Shown here in pieces: positions 15,968 to 19,836 of a DNA stretch of 19,836 nt. The stretch is from JBHIER01 sp046760705 [NCBI: bacterium]. GTDB lineage: Bacteria > JBHIER01 > G020348925. The stretch is taken from contig JBHIER010000008.1 of NCBI GenBank assembly GCA_046760705.1, positions 1-19,836 of the forward strand, read 5' to 3'. How positions within the stretch are numbered: position 1 is the stretch's first letter; each line of letters begins with the position of its first letter. Below the pieces are notes generated by a model, which was not told where the DNA came from, did no database searches, and was given only the letters and a program-made list of their open reading frames with translations. The translations under genes and the position numbers were made by a program.

Positions 15968-17521
15968 ATGCTTCTGTGGAAGAGTTCGAATTCGACAAGG
16001 CGGTTCTTAGAGATCGCTCTTTTGGGCCTATTCTTTACCGGATTGGGGATCTTAATTGCCGCCAGCTTCAACTGGTCTCCATCGAGTCACGCCAATGCTC
16101 CTCAAAGAAGCGCGTCTCAGACCAGCGTTCAATCTCACCTCTTGTCCAATGGAGAGAGCCCCTTTGTTGCTGTGGCCGAGAAGGTAAAGCCGGCCGTGGT
16201 CAATATCCGCGCCAGGAAGGTGGTGAAGGGGAAGTATCACCGATATCCCTTTGAGTTCTACTTTGAGGATCCCTTCGAGGATTTCTTCAAGTTTTTCCGC
16301 CGCTCTCCAAAGGGAGACGAACAGAAGGAGCGCGAGTGGCGTTCTGAGAGCAGAGGTTCGGGCGTCATCATCGACCAGCAAGGGTACATTTTGACCAATA
16401 ATCATGTCGTTGAGGGGGCTGAAGATGTGAAGGTGAAGTTGTCCAACGAGAGGGAGTTTGAGGCCGAGATTGTGGGTACCGATCGGATGACCGATGTAGC
16501 TCTCCTGAAGGTGAAAAAGAAAGGCGTCATCCCTGCGGATGCGGTGGCTGAGCTGGGCGATTCAGATAGGATACGAGTGGGTGATTGGGCCATAGCTATT
16601 GGCAACCCTTTCGGTTTGGACCGAACAGTGACTGTCGGAGTCATCAGCGCAAAAGGGCGATCGCAGCTACACATTTTTGATACATCCGGTCAGGAGAGAT
16701 CACCATATTTTCAGGATTTCATTCAAACGGACGCCTCTATCAACTTCGGCAACAGTGGAGGGCCACTGATCAATATCAAGGGGGAAGTGATCGGCATCAA
16801 TACGGCCATCAATACCCAAGGGCAGGGGATTGGATTTGCTATCCCAATAAATGTGGCCAAGCAAATTGGACAGCAGCTTCGGGAGTCGGGGAAGGTCGTG
16901 CGGGGTTTTCTGGGTATATGGTTTCAGCCCCTGGATCCTGATCTCATCGAAGCCAAAGGTTTGGACATAGAAAAAGGCGTTCTGGTCACTGAGGTGATGA
17001 AGGGCGGCCCGGCCGAGGAAGCTGGAATTGAGCCAGGTGATGTGATTGTTGCTTTCGATGGCAAGGAGATCGAATCCGGGAGCCAATTCCAATTTATGGT
17101 GGCCGGAGCTAAGCCGGGAGAGGTTGCTGAGCTTGAGGTGATCCGGGACGGCAGGCATAAAACTGTTCGGGTCAAGCTGGGCCAGCGGGAGTTTGAAGAG
17201 ATCGTCCAAGGTGAAACCGAAGGGGAGGAGCCGTGGTTGGGATTGGAGGTGGAGAACGTCAACGGTTCCTTTGCCCGACAATACGACATCGATGAGGATG
17301 CGGGGGTCGTGGTAATCAAAGTCAAACCGGGCAGCCCAGCCGACGATAAGGGTATCCGAGCTGGCGACGTCATTCTGGAAGTGAACAGTGAAGCGATCAA
17401 AGACCTGAAGCATTACAGGAGGGTGGCGAAGAAACTGAAAGATCGAAAGAAACCCATCCTCTTCCTAGTAAAACGGGGAGAAAGGGCAACCTATTACGCC
17501 TTGAGGCCGGAAGAGGATTGA
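15968..17521 (+). CDS. htrA: HtrA/DegP family periplasmic serine protease with two PDZ domains
   Basis: HtrA proteases degrade or refold damaged envelope proteins. The 517-residue protein has a basic N-terminus with a hydrophobic segment at about 13-33 (uncleaved anchor or signal peptide). A trypsin-like domain follows with the full triad: His 146 in TNNHVV, Asp 176 in TDVALL and Ser 263 in GNSGGP. Two PDZ domains come next, one starting near GFLGIWFQPL and one near WLGLEVENV. Before the protease domain is a Phe/Glu-rich segment (PFEFYFEDPFEDFFKFF, the LA-loop region). ATG 15968 lies 5 nt after GGAGGG; an in-frame ATG at 15950 has no ribosome-binding site and would add six residues. The domain layout is that of DegP/DegQ, complete and apparently active. 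Confidence 0.93.
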   Translation: MLLWKSSNSTRRFLEIALLGLFFTGLGILIAASFNWSPSSHANAPQRSASQTSVQSHLLSNGESPFVAVAEKVKPAVVNIRARKVVKGKYHRYPFEFYFEDPFEDFFKFFRRSPKGDEQKEREWRSESRGSGVIIDQQGYILTNNHVVEGAEDVKVKLSNEREFEAEIVGTDRMTDVALLKVKKKGVIPADAVAELGDSDRIRVGDWAIAIGNPFGLDRTVTVGVISAKGRSQLHIFDTSGQERSPYFQDFIQTDASINFGNSGGPLINIKGEVIGINTAINTQGQGIGFAIPINVAKQIGQQLRESGKVVRGFLGIWFQPLDPDLIEAKGLDIEKGVLVTEVMKGGPAEEAGIEPGDVIVAFDGKEIESGSQFQFMVAGAKPGEVAELEVIRDGRHKTVRVKLGQREFEEIVQGETEGEEPWLGLEVENVNGSFARQYDIDEDAGVVVIKVKPGSPADDKGIRAGDVILEVNSEAIKDLKHYRRVAKKLKDRKKPILFLVKRGERATYYALRPEED

Positions 17522-17545
17522 TCAGGGGGCCTCCTTTTCTTTCCT
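17503..17545 (+). terminator. Possible terminator at the end of htrA
   Basis: GAGGCC at 17503-17508 can pair with GGCCTC at 17528-17533, followed by CTTTTCTTTCCTT. The loop is long (19 nt) and contains the htrA stop codon, and the T-tract is interrupted, so this is a weak candidate. Confidence 0.3.
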
Positions 17546-17630
17546 TCATCTTTACGGGGATCATCTTTTCCAATTTCGATCCGTTGCATGTCCTTCAAGG
17601 CAAACAACTGCAGGTAATTGTGCTTTATTT

Positions 17631-17720
17631 CGCACATGGATTGATCACAAGGACATTCACACAACGATGGTTTACACCCATGTATTGAATCGGGTTGGGA
17701 GAAGGGTTCGGATCTCGTGA
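17631..17720 (+). pseudogene. C-terminal remnant of an integron-integrase-like tyrosine recombinase
   Basis: Reading from about 17631 to TGA 17718 gives ...HKDIHTTMVYTHVLNRVGRRVRIS. HKD, TTM, YTHVLNR and the G-R-R-VR tail match the C-terminal end of integron integrases and related tyrosine recombinases (typically HKDVxTTMIYTHVLNRGGxGVRSP), including the catalytic tyrosine at 17673-17675. None of the upstream catalytic Arg/Lys/His boxes was found in the preceding 100 bases, so only the last 28 or so codons survive. It marks this stretch as former mobile DNA. The recombinase subgroup is inferred from the tail motif only. Confidence 0.7.
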
Positions 17721-17827
17721 ATTCCCTGTTATTCTATGGGAAGGATTGGTATCTTATACAGAAGGAAAGCTCGAGTTTGGGGTCTTATATGGAACAAGGT
17801 AAAAAGTTAGGCGACTAGCCTCAGTGC

Positions 17828-17855
17828 TTGCCCGTATCTAAAAATACGATAGAAT
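17828..17855 (+). promoter_or_regulatory. Promoter-like element before the antitoxin-like relic
   Basis: TTGCCC at 17828-17833 and TAGAAT at 17850-17855 are separated by 16 bases, 42 bp before the ATG of the small relic frame. The spacer contains a CGTAT/ATACG inverted repeat, which could be an autoregulatory operator of the kind antitoxins bind. This is a weak match in an AT-rich stretch. Confidence 0.25.
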
Positions 17856-17897
17856 TAAGTTGCGAATCGGGGAGCTCATCGGCAACAGATAACTGTA

Positions 17898-18074
17898 ATG
17901 ACAACTGCCACGATTACTATACAGCTCGATCCAGAAGATGCTCAGATTTACAGCTAGGCATCACAGGAGGATAAAAAGAAGCTACGCCTCCTGTTGAGCC
18001 TATGGCTGTGAGAATTGGGCGTCCCTACTCTCCTCCTAAGGAATTTCCGAATGAACGAAATAGGTTCGTCGTAG
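17898..18074 (+). pseudogene. Small antitoxin-like protein, interrupted by in-frame stops
   Basis: ATG 17898 begins MTTATITIQLDPEDAQIYS, then TAG at 17955, and the same frame continues ASQEDKKKLRLLLSLWL, TGA at 18009, then ELGVPTLLLRNFRMNEIGSS to TAG 18072. I recognise the pattern TITIxLDPExAxIYxxASxEDxxKLxxLLSLWLREL of a common small protein found next to PIN-type toxins in many environmental bacteria. At least two internal stops make it a dead copy. No toxin partner is found downstream. The antitoxin function is an inference from that family; the pseudogene reading itself is well supported by the unbroken similarity across the stops. Confidence 0.6.
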
Positions 18075-18179
18075 AAGTTGCATAGCGGCGGCCGGGAAAG
18101 GCCATCTTCCAGCAGGGGCTCGCTGTAACCTGCAAAGACTTGCCTACCAAGGGGACTACCTGAGGCGGCAAGATGATTA

Positions 18180-18560
18180 TGGTCTGGCGCATGAGCCGAT
18201 AAGAGCTATGAAGGCCGGGTAACTCCGGCTGAGGCAGTGAAAGACACTGCCCCAGAGAGGGTAACACCGTCGAAGGGCAAAGAGGCTCGCGGTAAGTGGC
18301 GGGCTCTAACCCACCGTCCGGACTGTGGGCCGGGTAGCGGTGTCACCGTAGATGCGTGTCGAGCCGGGGATATAACCTATTGGCCAAGGGGCGTATGCAG
18401 GCGAGTGCTTAAGTCTCGGGGTGAGTGGGAAGGTCCTTCGGGGAAAGCCGCTGCTGCCAAACGGACTCGGGAAATCCGAACGTCCGGGATGAGAGGGGGG
18501 CTTACGGAAACGTGAGCTATGGTGGAATTAGGAACCCGCGGTGCAATCGAAAGAGCGCCT
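18180..18560 (+). ncRNA. Structured RNA resembling a truncated group II intron (domain I)
   Basis: The stretch is GC-rich, non-coding and packed with stems: GCCGG/CCGGC (18214-18229), GGCAGTG/CACTGCC with an AAAGA loop (18233-18251), a bulged GGAC-TCGG/CCGA-GTCC (18463-18485), and GCTTACG/CGTGAGC closed by a GAAA tetraloop (18500-18517). Segments such as GTCGAAGGGCAA, GATATAACCT, ACTCGGGAAATCCGAACGTC and GGGATGAGAGG occur in the same order in domain I of chloroplast-like bacterial group II introns as I remember them. No domain V, no 3' intron end and no reverse transcriptase are present, and no clear GUGYG 5' end is visible. The best reading is therefore a dead 5' fragment with uncertain borders; an unrelated structured RNA is the alternative. 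Confidence 0.5.
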
Positions 18561-18645
18561 GTCGGTAACTCTTCGCCTAAGGCTGCGCACGCCGTATTTC
18601 TACCCGGCATCCCCCCTGCGCGCTATAGAAAGCGCGGCTACCACT

Positions 18646-18684
18646 TTTGGCTTTCGGCTTTCCGCTTGTGGCTTTCAGCTTTTC
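18646..18684. repeat. Low-complexity GGCTTTC/AGCTTT quasi-tandem repeat
   Basis: Units TTTTGGCTTTCGGC, TTTCCGCTTGTGGC and TTTCAGCTTTT follow one another with a period of about 7-15 bases. They lie just past the 3' end of the minus-strand gene. The element resembles other short degenerate repeats in the spacers of this window. No function is assigned. Confidence 0.5.
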
Positions 18685-18694
18685 CCCTCCACCT

Positions 18695-19836
18695 TCACCT
18701 TAAAAGCACCATCCTCTTCGTCTGTGACCAGTCAACGCTGCCCACTGCCAGCCGATAGAAATATACTCCACAGGGAACTGCGCTCCCCCGCTCGTCCAGC
18801 CCATCCCATATGACGGTATAGTAGCCGGGCTCTTGATGCCCGTTCACCAACGTCCTCGCCTCTTGACCGAGGATGTTGTAAATCTTGAGAGAGACGAAGA
18901 AAGGTGCCTGTCTTGCATCTTGTCTCCTGCGTCTTACGTCCGGAAGGGCGTAGCGGATGGTGGTGGCCGGGTTGAAGGGATTTGGGTAGTTCTGCTCAAG
19001 AGCAAAATCTTGAGGAAATAGGTCCCTGACTTGCACCGAGGTTTTACCCAAAACTCGCTCCCGTCCACTCACGTTTGTTACCTTCAGTTCATACGTATAG
19101 AGCCCTTCCCGGTCGATTCGTTCATCACGGAAGTGGTATGTTTTCTGCTCAGCTCTAAAGTCGGTCTCATGAATTTTAATGTAATTCCCATCTTGATTCA
19201 CGTCTCGATGGAGACTGAACTTGATCAGATCTTCACATCCACCTATGGTCCATTCTATGAAAACTTTTCCGAGTCTACACTCTGCTGAAAACTGCGACAA
19301 TTGGACCTCAGTCTCCTCAGTCACAGTGAACCAATTACCCTCAGCCAGCACCTCAATTTCATTCCCCAAAGGATCAGCCAAGACCACTCCTGACAAATCC
19401 ATCCAATAGGTTCCAGGAGCAGCATTATTGCTTACTTCGAACGTAACATTTGCGACAGGCCCCGTGCCCGGCGGAACAGAGTGGCCGATACCTGTTGCGG
19501 CCATGCGGATGCCGTTCGAAGTGCTGCTGTAGCTGAATATGTCCATGTTCGCAGTTCGGTCTGTCTTCGCTACGCCGGTTACTTGCAGCGCGTCAGTGTC
19601 AAAGTTGAGGTCGAACTGCATGGCAGCAACCTCACTGCCGGCGTTGTATAAATCTATTGGGATAATGATATCAGAGCTTCCCGGTGAGCCGGAAGCCTGG
19701 CCGATGCTCAACCTCGCTCCCCCCGAGACGACCATAAAGGTTCCACTCTCAGCCCATGTAGGAATGACGGCGTTCCGGGCATCAAGAAGAATGACATGCG
19801 ATAAGGTTAAAGAATATGTTCCACCTGGGGCATCAA
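18695..19836 (-). CDS. Secreted cohesin-like repeat protein with type IX-style sorting domain (5' end beyond window)
   Basis: The frame is open from the window's right edge to a stop at 18695; the ATG at 19733-19735 is internal. The first visible residues (DAPGGTYSLTLSHVILLDA...GTFMV) repeat the ending of the next domain (APGTYWMDLSGVVLADP...NWFTV), so at least two cohesin-like domains stand in tandem; the complete one opens LSIGQASGSPGSSDIIIPID and has the DLNFDTDALQV strand. A fibronectin-like segment follows, with a DVNQDGNY calcium-loop-like motif. The C-terminus is a Por/T9SS-type sorting domain (QNYPNPFNPATTIRYALP ... YNILGQE ... GVYFYRLAVG ... KRMVLLR). A basic insert VRRRRQDARQAPFF interrupts that last domain. 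By family knowledge the protein is exported and surface-attached or released through a type IX-like pathway; the ligand is unknown. Confidence 0.85.
   Translation of the reverse strand, partial: DAPGGTYSLTLSHVILLDARNAVIPTWAESGTFMVVSGGARLSIGQASGSPGSSDIIIPIDLYNAGSEVAAMQFDLNFDTDALQVTGVAKTDRTANMDIFSYSSTSNGIRMAATGIGHSVPPGTGPVANVTFEVSNNAAPGTYWMDLSGVVLADPLGNEIEVLAEGNWFTVTEETEVQLSQFSAECRLGKVFIEWTIGGCEDLIKFSLHRDVNQDGNYIKIHETDFRAEQKTYHFRDERIDREGLYTYELKVTNVSGRERVLGKTSVQVRDLFPQDFALEQNYPNPFNPATTIRYALPDVRRRRQDARQAPFFVSLKIYNILGQEARTLVNGHQEPGYYTVIWDGLDERGSAVPCGVYFYRLAVGSVDWSQTKRMVLLR

Larger units (their letters stand above)
17522..18694. other. Gene-free accessory relic region
   Basis: Almost 1.2 kb between htrA and the convergent cohesin-like gene has no intact coding sequence. 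Besides the relics listed separately it holds a CGCGCT/AGCGCG hairpin (18619-18636) and a run of GGCTTTCGGCTTT-type units (about 18646-18684). Stretches 17540-17630, 17721-17827 and 18075-18180 show nothing I recognise. Low coding potential together with three unrelated remnants suggests a repeatedly used insertion site that has since decayed. Confidence 0.6.

Noticed and set aside
17806-17812. GTTAGGC as an attC core site
   Set aside because: Only one half-site is present; no matching GCCTAAC partner or folded attC arms were found nearby, and seven bases are expected by chance.
18237-18515. Plus-strand open frame of 92 codons in the structured RNA region
   Set aside because: It is rich in Arg/Gly/Ala with no ribosome-binding site or family resemblance, and it overlaps strong RNA stems.
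1-19836. CRISPR array, rRNA or tRNA genes, complete insertion sequence
   Set aside because: No regularly spaced direct repeats, rRNA signatures, full cloverleaf or transposase frame was found on either strand.

Overview
The window reads as a mostly housekeeping segment of a moderately GC-rich bacterial chromosome, with an eroded accessory stretch near its right end. The best clue to the organism is the last gene. On the minus strand it encodes a secreted cohesin-like protein ending in a Por/type IX-style sorting domain with the 'QNYPNPFNP' signature, which is typical of the FCB superphylum and its uncultured relatives (Zixibacteria-, KSB1- or Latescibacteria-like lineages). A bacterial geranylgeranylglyceryl-phosphate synthase homologue fits the same assignment. 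A phylum cannot be fixed from this sequence alone.

Layout, left to right. (1) 1-2547: the large, Bacillus-type SRP RNA, then dnaX-ybaB-recR, a classic bacterial order. dnaX is split by a frame change at about 958. (2) 3276-6292: a four-gene 2-oxoacid (probably pyruvate):ferredoxin oxidoreductase operon in gamma-delta-alpha-beta order. (3) 6283-7331: pgsA and pgpA, two consecutive steps of phosphatidylglycerol synthesis, overlapping each other and porB. (4) 7338-12966: cinA-thpR-recA-recX-alaS, a common bacterial cluster, in which cinA is a multiply broken relic. (5) 12984-13727: a group II GGGP synthase-like prenyltransferase. (6) 13982-17521: gmhA (heptose synthesis), a sigma-54 activator without a receiver domain, and a two-PDZ HtrA/DegP protease; together they suggest a Gram-negative envelope and envelope quality control. 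(7) 17522-18694: about 1.2 kb without an intact gene. It holds the C-terminal scrap of an integron-integrase-like tyrosine recombinase, a small antitoxin-like reading frame with in-frame stops, and a highly structured stretch that resembles domain I of a group II intron without its reverse transcriptase. (8) 18695 to the right edge, minus strand: the cohesin-like, type IX-sorted protein, incomplete.

The genes cover DNA replication and recombination (dnaX, recR, recA, recX), central carbon and electron metabolism (por), membrane lipid synthesis (pgsA, pgpA, GGGPS homologue), translation and RNA metabolism (SRP RNA, alaS, thpR) and envelope biology (gmhA, htrA). No complete novel defence or mobile system is visible. 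The observations most worth a second look are the dnaX frame break, the decay of cinA, the relic cluster with a structured RNA at 17631-18560, and the coexistence of G3P-type and G1P-type lipid enzymes.
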